Shown piece by piece: positions 26,252-34,556 of a stretch of DNA of 64,000 nucleotides; position 1 is the first letter of the stretch; the number at the start of each line of letters is the position of its first letter. Position numbers and translations under genes: made by a program. The notes beneath the pieces were generated by a model. The model was not told the origin of the DNA, searched no databases, and was given only the letters and a program-made list of their open reading frames with translations. The DNA lies in assembly GCF_001613065.1 (NCBI RefSeq), contig NZ_BDBQ01000052.1, positions 59,553-123,552 of the forward strand, in the 5' to 3' direction. The DNA is from Nocardia miyunensis NBRC 108239 (GTDB taxonomy: Bacteria > Actinomycetota > Actinomycetes > Mycobacteriales > Mycobacteriaceae).

Positions 26252-27045
26252 ACATCCTCGTGCGAATCGTGAAATTCCTTCTTCCGCTTGTCATCTCGCT
26301 GATTCTGATGCTCGTGATCTGGTACGCGTTCCTGTATGCCTTCCCGCAGGTCGGGCCACGAGTGGGCAAGACACCGGGCGATGTGTGGTCCTATCTGATC
26401 ACCGGGCCCGACTCCGACACCGCTCGTCACGCGATCCTGTCCGATCTGCGAATCACCCTGAAGGACGCGGCGACCGGGTTCGGCATCGGCATGCTCGCGG
26501 CGCTGGCGGCGGCGGCGCTGTTCGTCACACTGCCCGCGGTGGAGCAGTCGTTCATGCCGGTGGCGATGCTGCTGCGGTCGGTACCGTTGGTGGCGCTGTC
26601 ACCGATCGTCGTGCTGGTCTTCGGTCGCGGGGTTCTCGGAGTGACTGTGCTGGCGGCGATCGTGGTGTTCTTCCCGGCGCTGGTCATGATCATCACCGGT
26701 CTGCGCTCGGCCTCCCGGCAGGCGATGGAACTCGTTGCCGCATACGGTGGTTCGCGCTGGACGCGGCTGCGGATGGTCGCGATGCCCGCCGCGCTGCCGG
26801 CGGTGTTCGCGGCGGCGCGCATCTCGGTGCCCGGCGCGCTGATCGGTGCGTTGCTGGGCGAATGGCTCGGCAGCGGAACGGGTTTGGGCGCCACCCTGAT
26901 CCGGGCCATCCCCACGTTCCAGTACAACAAGCTCTGGGCGTGCATCGCGCTGGTGACCATCGTGTCGGTCCTGCTGTACGCGATCGTGGGCGTGCTGGAG
27001 AACCTGGTCCTGGCTCGCTTCGGCGCGGAGACCGGCAAGAGCTGA
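26248..27045 (+). CDS. ABC transporter permease 2 (SsuC-like)
   Basis: 265 residues. An N-terminal helix (ILVRIVKFLLPLVISLILMLVIWYAFL) is followed by a standard permease core with an EAA loop (ELVAAYGGSRWTRLRMVAMPAALPAVFAAARISVPGALIGALLGEW). The GTG at 26248 lies 7 nt after GGGAGG and overlaps the previous stop (GTGA). Both permeases share the family of riboflavin-precursor, pyrimidine-precursor and sulfonate importers. Confidence 0.9.
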   Translation: MNILVRIVKFLLPLVISLILMLVIWYAFLYAFPQVGPRVGKTPGDVWSYLITGPDSDTARHAILSDLRITLKDAATGFGIGMLAALAAAALFVTLPAVEQSFMPVAMLLRSVPLVALSPIVVLVFGRGVLGVTVLAAIVVFFPALVMIITGLRSASRQAMELVAAYGGSRWTRLRMVAMPAALPAVFAAARISVPGALIGALLGEWLGSGTGLGATLIRAIPTFQYNKLWACIALVTIVSVLLYAIVGVLENLVLARFGAETGKS

Positions 27046-27107
27046 CGCGCCGCCGGAATTATCCCGATAGCAAAGTATTCGAAATCGAAGCGCCCTACAT
27101 TTCCGGC

Positions 27108-28211
27108 ATGACACGCGTGCACGGCCCCTCGTCGGCCCAGAAGCTTTCATCCCTGGACCGTCGGTCCTTCCTCCGCTTTTCCGCGTTCGCCGGCGTCGCG
27201 CTCGGCGGCACCGGCGTGCTGGCGGCCTGCGGCAAGAGCTCGTCGTCGGCAGGGAACAACGGCACCACCGCCGACGGGTCGAAATACGGCACCGTCGCGG
27301 TCCAGTTGTCGTGGTTGAAGAACATCGAATTCGCCGGTGAGTACTTCGCCGACAGCAAGGGCTACTACCGCGACGCCGGTTTCGGGCACGTCGATCTGAT
27401 CTCCGGCGGCGCAGCCAGCACCTCGGTGGAGGCGGGCCTGGACACCGGCAAGATCTGGTTGGGCACCTCCGCGCCGCAGACGACCGCGCCCGCGGTTCTG
27501 GACGGGCTGAAGGCCAAGATCGTCGGCACCACGTATCAGAAGAACCCGTTCTGCATCGTGAGTTCGGCGGCGAAGCCGATCACCTCACCGGCGGAGATGA
27601 AAGGCCGGAAGATCGGTGTGCAGGATACCAATCAGCTGATCTTCGGGGCGTTGCTCGCCGCGAATGGCATGACATCCAGCGACGTCAAGATCGTCCCCGC
27701 CCAGTTCGACCCGACGCCGCTGGCCAACGGCGAGGTGGACGGCTGGGTCAGCTATGTGACCAACGAGCCGATCACCCTGGCGGCCAAGGGATTTCCGACC
27801 GCGCACTTCCTGTTCGCGGACTTCGGCCTCCCGCTCACCGCCGAAACGCTGACCGTGCGCCAGCAGACCATCGACTCCGAACGAGACAAGTTGAAGGCAT
27901 TTCTCACCGCGGAGATCAAGGGCTGGAAGGACGCCGTCGCCGACTCGCCGCAAAGCGCCCATCTCGCGGTCGACGTCTACGGCAAGGACCAGCGCCTCGA
28001 CCTCGCCGAGCAGACCGACGAGGCCAAGGCGCAGAACGATCTCGTCGTCTCCGACGACACCAAGGCCAACGGCCTGTTCTCCATGACCGATCAGCTGATC
28101 GCACGAAATATCGAGGCCCTGGCCAAGGCCAAGATCGATATCAAGGCCGAGCAACTGTTCGACCTGTCCATCCTGCGCGAGCTCTACTCCGAACACCCAG
28201 AGCTGAAGTAG
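27108..28211 (+). CDS. ABC substrate-binding lipoprotein, Tat-exported (NMT1/THI5-like)
   Basis: 367 residues. The N-terminus has a twin-arginine motif (LDRRSFLRF) followed by a hydrophobic stretch and a lipobox (VLAAC), so it is probably exported folded by Tat and lipid-anchored. The mature part matches NMT1/THI5-type proteins: VQLSWLKNIEFAGEYFADSKGYYRDAGF, then GRKIGVQDTNQLIFGALLAANGM. THI5-like binding proteins with two permeases often import pyrimidine or thiamine-precursor-like heterocycles; this fits the hydantoinase and NCS1 genes nearby but is inference. Confidence 0.88.
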   Translation: MTRVHGPSSAQKLSSLDRRSFLRFSAFAGVALGGTGVLAACGKSSSSAGNNGTTADGSKYGTVAVQLSWLKNIEFAGEYFADSKGYYRDAGFGHVDLISGGAASTSVEAGLDTGKIWLGTSAPQTTAPAVLDGLKAKIVGTTYQKNPFCIVSSAAKPITSPAEMKGRKIGVQDTNQLIFGALLAANGMTSSDVKIVPAQFDPTPLANGEVDGWVSYVTNEPITLAAKGFPTAHFLFADFGLPLTAETLTVRQQTIDSERDKLKAFLTAEIKGWKDAVADSPQSAHLAVDVYGKDQRLDLAEQTDEAKAQNDLVVSDDTKANGLFSMTDQLIARNIEALAKAKIDIKAEQLFDLSILRELYSEHPELK

Positions 28212-28227
28212 CGCAGGGGAACTCGCG

Positions 28228-29481
28228 TCAGCGGGCGGTGCGGGGCGCTCCGATCCCCGGGTCGATTCGCACCGGTCCCGCGGCGGACGGGGTTATCGGA
28301 AAGTCGAAGATGGCTGTCGGAATGTACACGGTGGCACAGGAGTTCGGTATGTCGACGACGCCGGAGAAACGTCCTTCGATGGGCGCCGCACCGAGCAGCA
28401 GATAGGCCTGCTCCCGGCTGTACCCGAAGTTGGTCAGGTAGTCGATGGCGTGCAGGCAGGCGCGTTCGAATGCCAATTGCGAGTCCAGGTACCGCTGTTC
28501 GCCGTCGAGGGTGACCGAGGTTCCGGAGAAGGCCAACCACTCGGAGTACACCGGGCCCTCGTTGCCGGGCAGGAAGACCGCGTTCTCGGTGACGCCGTAG
28601 AGCTGCATGCCGTTCTTGATGACATCGACGCGCAGGTCGATGAATCCGCCCATCTCGATCGCACCGCAGAAGGTGATCTCCCCGTCGCCCTGCGAGAAGT
28701 GCAGATCGCCGACGGACAGGTTCGCGCCGTCCACGAAGACCGGATAGAAGACGCGGCTGCCGCGCGTGAGGTTCTTGATGTCCTGGTTTCCGCCGTTCTC
28801 GCGGGGCGGCGCGGTGCGCGCCGCCTCGGCGGCCACGCGATCGAATTCGGGCCCCGTCAGCGAACCCAGGATCGCGTCACGGGGTTCGGGCGGCAATGCC
28901 AGTGGCGGGACCCGCTCGGGGTCGGTGGCGATCAGGGCGGCCTCCCGGGTGTTCCAGGTGCTCAGCAGGTCGGCCGAGGGCGCGGTACCCATCAGGCCGG
29001 GATGCATGATCCCGGTGAACTTCACCCCGGGCACGTGCCGGGAGGTGGTGGTGTGCCCGCTGAAATCCCAGATCGCCTTGTAGGCGTCGGGGAAGTGCTC
29101 GGTGAGAAATCCGCCGCCGTTGTCGGTGGCGAAGATCCCGGTGTAACCCCAGCCTTGACCGGCCAGCGGGCCGGAGTCCTCCTGCGGGATGGGACCGATG
29201 TCGAGGATGTCGACGATCAGCAGGTCGCCCGGTTCGGCGCCCTCGACTGCGAACGGCCCCGACAGGCAGTGCACGGTGCTGAGCGGGGCATTGCGGACAT
29301 CGTCTGCCGAATCGTCGTTGTGAATCGCCCCGTCGAACCATTCGCGCACATGCACCCGAAACTCGTCGCCGGGCCGGACGGTGACCGCGGCCGGGATGTC
29401 GGGATGCCACCGGTTGTGGCCGACGAACTTCTGGTCCGTGAACCGCTTGGACGAATCCAGCGGGTACAGCAACTCGGGCAT
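28228..29481 (-). CDS. fmdA: Formamidase FmdA (acetamidase/formamidase family)
   Basis: 417 residues. The N-terminal DQKFVGHNRWHPDIPAAVTVRPGDEFRVHVREWFDG and the GDLLIVDILDIGPIPQEDSGP segment are signatures of FmdA-type formamidases, which hydrolyse formamide to formate and ammonia. HLHF-like metal/substrate residues (GDLHFSQGDGEITFCGAIEMGG) lie near the middle. The gene follows FmdB on the minus strand with a 36 bp gap, as in Methylophilus. It is part of a short-chain amide nitrogen block with AmiE to the right. ATG start at 29481. Confidence 0.9.
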   Translation of the reverse strand: MPELLYPLDSSKRFTDQKFVGHNRWHPDIPAAVTVRPGDEFRVHVREWFDGAIHNDDSADDVRNAPLSTVHCLSGPFAVEGAEPGDLLIVDILDIGPIPQEDSGPLAGQGWGYTGIFATDNGGGFLTEHFPDAYKAIWDFSGHTTTSRHVPGVKFTGIMHPGLMGTAPSADLLSTWNTREAALIATDPERVPPLALPPEPRDAILGSLTGPEFDRVAAEAARTAPPRENGGNQDIKNLTRGSRVFYPVFVDGANLSVGDLHFSQGDGEITFCGAIEMGGFIDLRVDVIKNGMQLYGVTENAVFLPGNEGPVYSEWLAFSGTSVTLDGEQRYLDSQLAFERACLHAIDYLTNFGYSREQAYLLLGAAPIEGRFSGVVDIPNSCATVYIPTAIFDFPITPSAAGPVRIDPGIGAPRTAR

Positions 29482-29517
29482 GAGATACCTCTCTTCGACG
29501 TCGGAGCGTAGGAGTCG

Positions 29518-29796
29518 TCAGGAACGTGGGAGCTTGCGGTGCAAGGGATTTCGGGTGACGCGCGGGCTGCGACGCGGCGGCGGCGCGGCCACGAGCGACG
29601 GTTCGGCCGCCGTGCGCGCGGTAGCGTCGAGCAGACGTGTGCCCGCCGAACCGGAACGCAGCAGGACCCCGCCCGAGATACGTCGCCGAGCCTGCCGCCG
29701 GCATCGCGGGCACGGCACCGACTCGGGTACCTCGGCCATGGGGTGGCGGCGGTCGAATCCCCCGCACGTCGGACAGGTGAATTCGTAGCTGGGCAT
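29518..29796 (-). CDS. fmdB: FmdB-family zinc ribbon regulatory protein
   Basis: 92 residues. The N-terminus MPSYEFTCPTCGGFDRRHPM with a second pair CPRC forms the CxxC...CxxC zinc ribbon of the FmdB/PF09723 family. The rest is Arg/Ala-rich and likely disordered. FmdB accompanies formamidase genes and was named as a putative regulator. It reads towards fmdA and is divergent from the NCS1 permease at 30050, sharing a promoter region with three TTTCA-NN-TGA motifs. Confidence 0.85.
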   Translation of the reverse strand: MPSYEFTCPTCGGFDRRHPMAEVPESVPCPRCRRQARRRISGGVLLRSGSAGTRLLDATARTAAEPSLVAAPPPRRSPRVTRNPLHRKLPRS

Positions 29797-29835
29797 CAGC
29801 GACCTCCGACTGCCGAGCCATCGCCCGGACCATCA

Positions 29836-29978
29836 TTTTCATTTGAGCATATTTCGTATGGCCACAATCGAATGCGGTCCGTGTCGCAGCCACGAAAACC
29901 GATGGTTAAGCTGCCGTTACGAGACTCGCCCCATGTTTCCCGATCATTAATTTTCATATGAATTATAGTCATTTGAAA
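29836..29978. promoter_or_regulatory. Three TTTCA-NN-TGA motifs (putative MarR operators)
   Basis: TTTTCATTTGA (29836-29846), TTTTCATATGAA (29951-29962) and TCATTTGAAA (29969-29978) share a TTTCA-NN-TGA palindromic core in the AT-rich divergent promoter between fmdB and the NCS1 gene. A fourth, weaker copy overlaps the marR promoter at 32911-32922, suggesting the MarR protein binds both. Confidence 0.5.
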
Positions 29979-30049
29979 GTATCGAATATAGCGTCTGTCC
30001 TCACCGAGCCCGTGCAGCCAACGGCCTCGAATGCGAGGAGAACGACACC

Positions 30050-31756
30050 ATGACGACAGAACCGACCCCGGTCGCGGCCCCCTCCCGGTGGCGCCGTTTC
30101 CAAGATTGGGCCGCTCGCGACGACATCGAGGACTACTCGCTGCGGTACGCGCCGAAGTCCTTCCGCCGCTGGAGTCCGCTGGCGTGCGCGGTCACCGCAC
30201 TCGGCGGGATCGCCTATCTGGCCGACTATTCCATCGGAGCATCGATCGCCGTGACCCACGGTGCCTCCAGCGCCGTGATCGCGATCCTGGTGGCCGCCGC
30301 GACGATCTTCCTGACCGGCGTCCCGATCGCCTACTACGCCGCCAAGTACAACCTGGACATGGATCTGCTGACCCGCGGGGCCGGATTCGGCTACTTCGGG
30401 TCCACGCTGACCAGCCTCATCTACGCCAGCTTCTGCTTCATCTTCTTCGCCCTCGAGGGATCGATCATGGCCCAGGCGATGAAGCTGGCGTTCCACATCC
30501 CGCTCCCGCTCGGCTACGTCATCGGCTCGCTGCTGATCATTCCGCTTGTGCTGTACGGGATGTCGGCGCTGGCGAAGTTCCAGGTGTGGACACAACCGCT
30601 GTGGTTGATCCTGTTCGCGGCGCCGCTGGTGATGATCGCGATCGGCGACCCATCCGGATTCGACGGATTCCTGTCGTGGGCGGGCAACGGCGGCAGCGCA
30701 CGGGTGACGGCGATCGGCGTCGGCGCGGGCGCCGGAGTCGCGCTGTCACTCATCGCCCAGATCGGGGAGCAGGTCGACTATCTGCGATTCATGCCGGAGA
30801 AGTCGGAGACGCCCCGGCTGCGCTGGTGGTCCGCGGTGCTGGCGGCCGGTCCGGGATGGGTGATCCTCGGGGCGGCCAAGCAGCTGTGCGGGGCCTTCCT
30901 CGCCTTCTACATCGCGGGACAGGTGGGCTTCACCCGGGCCACCGAGCCGATCGAGCAGTTTCTCGGCGGCTACGGCGCGTTGATCCACAGTCACGCAATG
31001 GCTCTGGCCATCGCGACCGTGATGGTGCTGCTGTCACAGATCAAGATCAACGTGACCAACGCGTATTCCGGGTCGCTGTCGTGGTCGAACTTCTTCAGCC
31101 GGGTACTGCATGTACATCCCGGCCGGGTGGTCTGGCTGGCACTGCACATCGCGATCGCGCTGGCCCTGATGCTGGGCAACATGTTCACCGTGCTCAACAC
31201 AATTCTGGGATTCTACTCCAACGTCGCGATCGCCTGGGTGGGCGCGATCGTCGCGGACCTGGTGATCAACAAGGGGATTTTGAAGATCAGCCCGCCGTAC
31301 ATCGAGTTCAAGCGGGCCTATCTGTATCCGATCAATCCGGTCGGATTCGGGTCCATGCTCGCCGGGTCGGTGCTGTCCATTCTCGCCTACTTCGGCGCGT
31401 TCGGCAGCCTGCTGGAGGCATGGTCGCCCTATCTCGCGCTGGCCGTTGCCGTCGTGCTGACACCGATCATCGCGATCCTCACGCGCGGCAAATACTATCT
31501 GGCGCGGCCGAATCCGCTTCGCGAAGAGATCGAGAAGGAACCGCTGTGGGCCGGGCAGACCCTGCTCGATGTGGTGGACGGCAAGCGGTACGAACTGCCG
31601 GACATGGTGCACCACTGCCCCTTCCACGGCGGTGCGGTGTCCTCGCTCACGTGCACACTCACCAAGAATTGCGCCGAACAGTGCCAGTCGTCCTCCTACG
31701 CCGACACGGTCGTGGCCGAGGACCTGGGCCTGCAGGCCATGCCCGTGCATGACTGA
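30050..31756 (+). CDS. NCS1 family permease (purine/cytosine/amide-type)
   Basis: 568 residues with about 12 membrane helices. Family features include YLADYSIGASIAVTHGASS, GAGFGYFGSTLTSLIYASF and FMPEKSE; the fold is LeuT-like and couples uptake to Na+ or H+. It is longer than typical CodB proteins because of a C-terminal hydrophilic tail containing five Cys and several His (HHCPFH, SLTCTLTKNCAEQC), which could bind metal. Its position opposite the formamidase genes and near amiE suggests import of a nitrogen compound such as an amide, urea-like or nucleobase substrate. Confidence 0.87.
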   Translation: MTTEPTPVAAPSRWRRFQDWAARDDIEDYSLRYAPKSFRRWSPLACAVTALGGIAYLADYSIGASIAVTHGASSAVIAILVAAATIFLTGVPIAYYAAKYNLDMDLLTRGAGFGYFGSTLTSLIYASFCFIFFALEGSIMAQAMKLAFHIPLPLGYVIGSLLIIPLVLYGMSALAKFQVWTQPLWLILFAAPLVMIAIGDPSGFDGFLSWAGNGGSARVTAIGVGAGAGVALSLIAQIGEQVDYLRFMPEKSETPRLRWWSAVLAAGPGWVILGAAKQLCGAFLAFYIAGQVGFTRATEPIEQFLGGYGALIHSHAMALAIATVMVLLSQIKINVTNAYSGSLSWSNFFSRVLHVHPGRVVWLALHIAIALALMLGNMFTVLNTILGFYSNVAIAWVGAIVADLVINKGILKISPPYIEFKRAYLYPINPVGFGSMLAGSVLSILAYFGAFGSLLEAWSPYLALAVAVVLTPIIAILTRGKYYLARPNPLREEIEKEPLWAGQTLLDVVDGKRYELPDMVHHCPFHGGAVSSLTCTLTKNCAEQCQSSSYADTVVAEDLGLQAMPVHD

Positions 31757-31770
31757 GATGTCCCGAAACA

Positions 31771-31800
31771 GGCTGGGGCCGAACATGTTCGGCCCCAGCC
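31771..31800. terminator. Perfect 30 bp palindrome, bidirectional terminator
   Basis: Two 15-base arms (GGCTGGGGCCGAACA and its exact complement) meet without a loop gap, between the convergent NCS1 and AmiC-like genes. This would form a very stable hairpin in either transcript. Confidence 0.75.
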
Positions 31801-31809
31801 CGGCACCGA

Positions 31810-32889
31810 TCAGGAGGTCAGTTCGGCGTGAACGGTGAAATCCAGCCGATCGGCCCCGGCGAGATAGACCGGCTGGGTGGTGTGCACGCCGCGAACCCGG
31901 ACCTCGCCGCGCGGACCGTGGTAGCCGGCGCCGGCGGCAGTGCGTTCGATGGCGCGCAGATCGAGACTGCGCGCCTGCTCGGCCAGCGACGCGAACAACA
32001 GCAGTCCCTCGTAACAGGACTCGCCGATGTTGTTCAACGCGGGAGCCAGTGCCCCGAAACGGCCGGTGTACCGGGCCCCGAAGTCCATCCCCTCCGGCGA
32101 CACCACACTCTCGAAATAGCCGCAGGCGGTGAACAATCCACGAGTACTGTCGACGCCGCCGGCGTAGAGGACATCCTCACCGATCATCATGCCGAGCCGG
32201 ACCCGGCGCTCATCGAGACCGGCCGCGGCGAACGCCCGATTGAACGCCGCGCAGTCCGCGCCGACCAGAAACAGCAGCACACCCTGCGCCGCCGAGGACC
32301 GGATCAATTCGAGGGCGGCGCCGAAATCCCGCCCGCCCAGGGGGACGAAACTCGCGCCAACCACCTCGATATCCGTATCGGCAGCGAATTCGAGTGTGGC
32401 CCTGACTGTTTCGCGGGGCCAGACATAGTCGTTGCCGACGATGCACCAGCGTCGGACGCCGAACTCGGCGCGCATCCACCGCAGCGCGGGAAACAACTGC
32501 TGATCCGGGGTCTCCCCCACCATGTACACACCGTCGGAATCCTCACCCCCTTCGTAGAAGGTGGTGTACACATAGGGAATTCGACCGGCCGTCCGCGGGG
32601 TGATCACCTTGCGCGCATTCGACAGATGCCAGCCGACGACGCCATCGATCACCCCCTGGCCGATCATCCGGTCGATCTGGGCGGCCACCGCAGGCAAGGG
32701 CGCCGCGGCGTCGATCGGATGCAACCGCACCGGCCGATCCAGGATGCCGCCCGCGGCGTTGATGTCCTCGATCGCGAGCTCTGCCGACGCCTCGCACGAC
32801 GGCCCGAACATTCCCGCCGAGCCGCTCAGCGGCACCGCCAGCGCGAGATCCACCGACTCACGACGATCACGAAGGCTCCGAACGGTCAT
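31810..32889 (-). CDS. AmiC-like periplasmic-binding-fold amide sensor (no signal peptide)
   Basis: About 359 residues with the type I periplasmic-binding fold of branched-chain amino acid/amide receptors: LALAVPLSGSAGMFGPSCEASAELAIEDINAAGGILDRPV and FPALRWMRAEFGVRRWCIVGNDYVWPRE. The N-terminus (MTVRSLRDRRESVDL) lacks a signal peptide or lipobox, so it should be cytoplasmic, as Pseudomonas AmiC is. AmiC binds amides and controls amidase expression. The gene is divergent from marR and amiE and may sense the amide; its partner here is unknown (no AmiR antiterminator seen). Start ATG 32889; a GTG at 32901 is an alternative. Confidence 0.78.
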   Translation of the reverse strand: MTVRSLRDRRESVDLALAVPLSGSAGMFGPSCEASAELAIEDINAAGGILDRPVRLHPIDAAAPLPAVAAQIDRMIGQGVIDGVVGWHLSNARKVITPRTAGRIPYVYTTFYEGGEDSDGVYMVGETPDQQLFPALRWMRAEFGVRRWCIVGNDYVWPRETVRATLEFAADTDIEVVGASFVPLGGRDFGAALELIRSSAAQGVLLFLVGADCAAFNRAFAAAGLDERRVRLGMMIGEDVLYAGGVDSTRGLFTACGYFESVVSPEGMDFGARYTGRFGALAPALNNIGESCYEGLLLFASLAEQARSLDLRAIERTAAGAGYHGPRGEVRVRGVHTTQPVYLAGADRLDFTVHAELTS

Positions 32890-32910
32890 GGCAACCACCA
32901 CCGTAATACT

Positions 32911-32945
32911 TGCAACTGAAAATGACTCATACGGCGCTGTATAGT
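32911..32945 (+). promoter_or_regulatory. marR promoter with operator-like motif and -10 TATAGT
   Basis: TGCAACTGAAAA (32911-32922, opposite sense TTTTCA-GT-TGCA) resembles the fmdB/NCS1 motifs. TATAGT at 32940-32945 is a good -10 and lies 7 nt before the GTG at 32953, with no ribosome site, so the message is probably leaderless and autoregulated. Confidence 0.45.
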
Positions 32946-32952
32946 GCTGATT

Positions 32953-33393
32953 GTGGAGGATAGTACCGCCCTCGCCGGGCTGGACGAGCTTGCCCGACTG
33001 TTGCGACGGGTATCACAGGAACTGGACAAGACTGTCGCCACCTGCTTGGGCGAGGCGTCCCCCGGGCGCTGGCACGTACTCAACGCCGTCAGCGACGGTC
33101 AGGGCCGCTCGATGTCGCAACTGGCCGAGGTCACGCAACTCAACGCCGCCACGCTCACCCGCCTGATCGACGCCATGATCGCCGACAACCTGGTGCATCG
33201 CAACGTCGACGCCGCCGACCGGCGCAGAGTCCTGGTGTATCCGACCCGGCGCGGTCAGCTCACGCACAAGGTCATGAATCAGGCGCTCGCCGACAGTGGC
33301 ATTTCCTCGATCACCATCGGTAGTGAACAGGTCACACAATTGCTGACAGCTCTGATGGATCGTATCCGGGTGACCGATCCGCTGCCGCTGTAG
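32953..33393 (+). CDS. MarR-family transcriptional regulator
   Basis: About 146 residues. The winged-helix domain is seen in GRWHVLNAVSDGQGRSMSQLAEVTQLNAATLTRLIDAMIADNLVHRNVDAADRRRVLVYPTRRG, with the conserved D-R-R wing of MarR proteins. Start GTG at 32953 is preferred because of the -10 spacing; an in-frame GTG at 32944 overlaps that element. It lies between the AmiC-like gene and amiE and is the likely controller of the amide block, probably as a repressor released by substrate or product. Confidence 0.85.
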   Translation: MEDSTALAGLDELARLLRRVSQELDKTVATCLGEASPGRWHVLNAVSDGQGRSMSQLAEVTQLNAATLTRLIDAMIADNLVHRNVDAADRRRVLVYPTRRGQLTHKVMNQALADSGISSITIGSEQVTQLLTALMDRIRVTDPLPL

Positions 33394-33527
33394 CCGTCAT
33401 CCGACCGACCCCCGGATGAGAAATACCTTTGTTACACGGCCGACATTACGACGCCGACTCCATGCGAGATAGTTTCATCCGATGACATCCGGCGAGGTTC
33501 GCCGGAGCCAGCGGAAGGGCGACTCTC

Positions 33528-34556
33528 ATGCGTCATGGAGATATCGGCTCGAGTCCCGACACGGTCGGGGTCGCGGTGATCAACTACAAGATTCCCCGGC
33601 TGCACACCAGAGCCGACGTGATCGATAACGCGAAGAAGATCGCCGACATGGTGGTCGGAATCAAAACCGGCCTGCCCGGCATGGACCTCATAATATTCCC
33701 GGAATATTCGACGATGGGAATAATGTACGACCGGGAAGAAATGTACGCGACCGCGGCCACGGTGCCCGGCGAGGAGACGGAGATCTTCGCTGCCGCGTGC
33801 CGGAAGGCCAAGACATGGGGTGTGTTCTCCCTGACCGGCGAACGGCACGAGGAGCATCCGGACAAGGCGCCTTACAACACCCTCGTCCTCATCGACGACG
33901 AAGGCCGAATCGTCCAGAAGTACCGGAAAGTTCTGCCCTGGAATCCGATCGAAGGCTGGTACCCCGGCGGGGAGACCTACGTCAGCGACGGCCCGAAGGG
34001 CATGAAACTCTCATTGATCGTGTGCGACGACGGGAACTATCCGGAGATCTGGCGGGACTGCGCCATGAAGGGCGCCGAACTGATCGTTCGCTGTCAGGGC
34101 TACATGTACCCGGCGAAGGATCAGCAGATACTGATGGCCAAGGCGATGGCGTGGGCGAACAACTGCTATGTGGCAGTGGCCAACTGCTCCGGGTTCGACG
34201 GCGTCTACACCTACTTCGGCCACTCGTCGATCATCGGCTTCGACGGACGCACCCTCGGCGAGACCGGCACGGAAGAGTACGGAATCCAATACGCACAATT
34301 GTCGATTCCCGAAATACGCGCCGCCCGTCGATACGATCAGGCGCAGAACCATCTGTTCAAACTGCTGCACCGCGGCTATACCGGGGTCTGGAATTCCGGC
34401 GACGGCGACAAGGGCATCGCCGAATGCCCCTTCGACTTCTACAAGACCTGGGTGAACGATGCGAAAAAGGCTCAGGAGCAGGTCGAGGCGATCACACGGG
34501 AAACTATCGGTGTAGCCGAATGCCCGGTCTACGACCTACCTTACGAAAAGACGTAA
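33528..34556 (+). CDS. amiE: Aliphatic amidase AmiE
   Basis: 342 residues, collinear with Pseudomonas AmiE from the first residue (MRHGDI). The nitrilase-fold triad is at the same numbers: Glu59 (FPEY), Lys134 (KYRK) and Cys166 (VCDDGNYPE). Further family blocks are FSLTGERHEEHP, GWYPGG and RCQGYMYPAKDQQ. It hydrolyses short aliphatic amides such as acetamide and propionamide to acids and ammonia; it is a hexamer in the cytosol. It follows marR and faces the AmiC-like sensor, which matches an inducible amide operon. Its 3' end overlaps the convergent hydantoinase by 16 bp. The related formamidase AmiF is a less likely alternative. Confidence 0.93.
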   Translation: MRHGDIGSSPDTVGVAVINYKIPRLHTRADVIDNAKKIADMVVGIKTGLPGMDLIIFPEYSTMGIMYDREEMYATAATVPGEETEIFAAACRKAKTWGVFSLTGERHEEHPDKAPYNTLVLIDDEGRIVQKYRKVLPWNPIEGWYPGGETYVSDGPKGMKLSLIVCDDGNYPEIWRDCAMKGAELIVRCQGYMYPAKDQQILMAKAMAWANNCYVAVANCSGFDGVYTYFGHSSIIGFDGRTLGETGTEEYGIQYAQLSIPEIRAARRYDQAQNHLFKLLHRGYTGVWNSGDGDKGIAECPFDFYKTWVNDAKKAQEQVEAITRETIGVAECPVYDLPYEKT

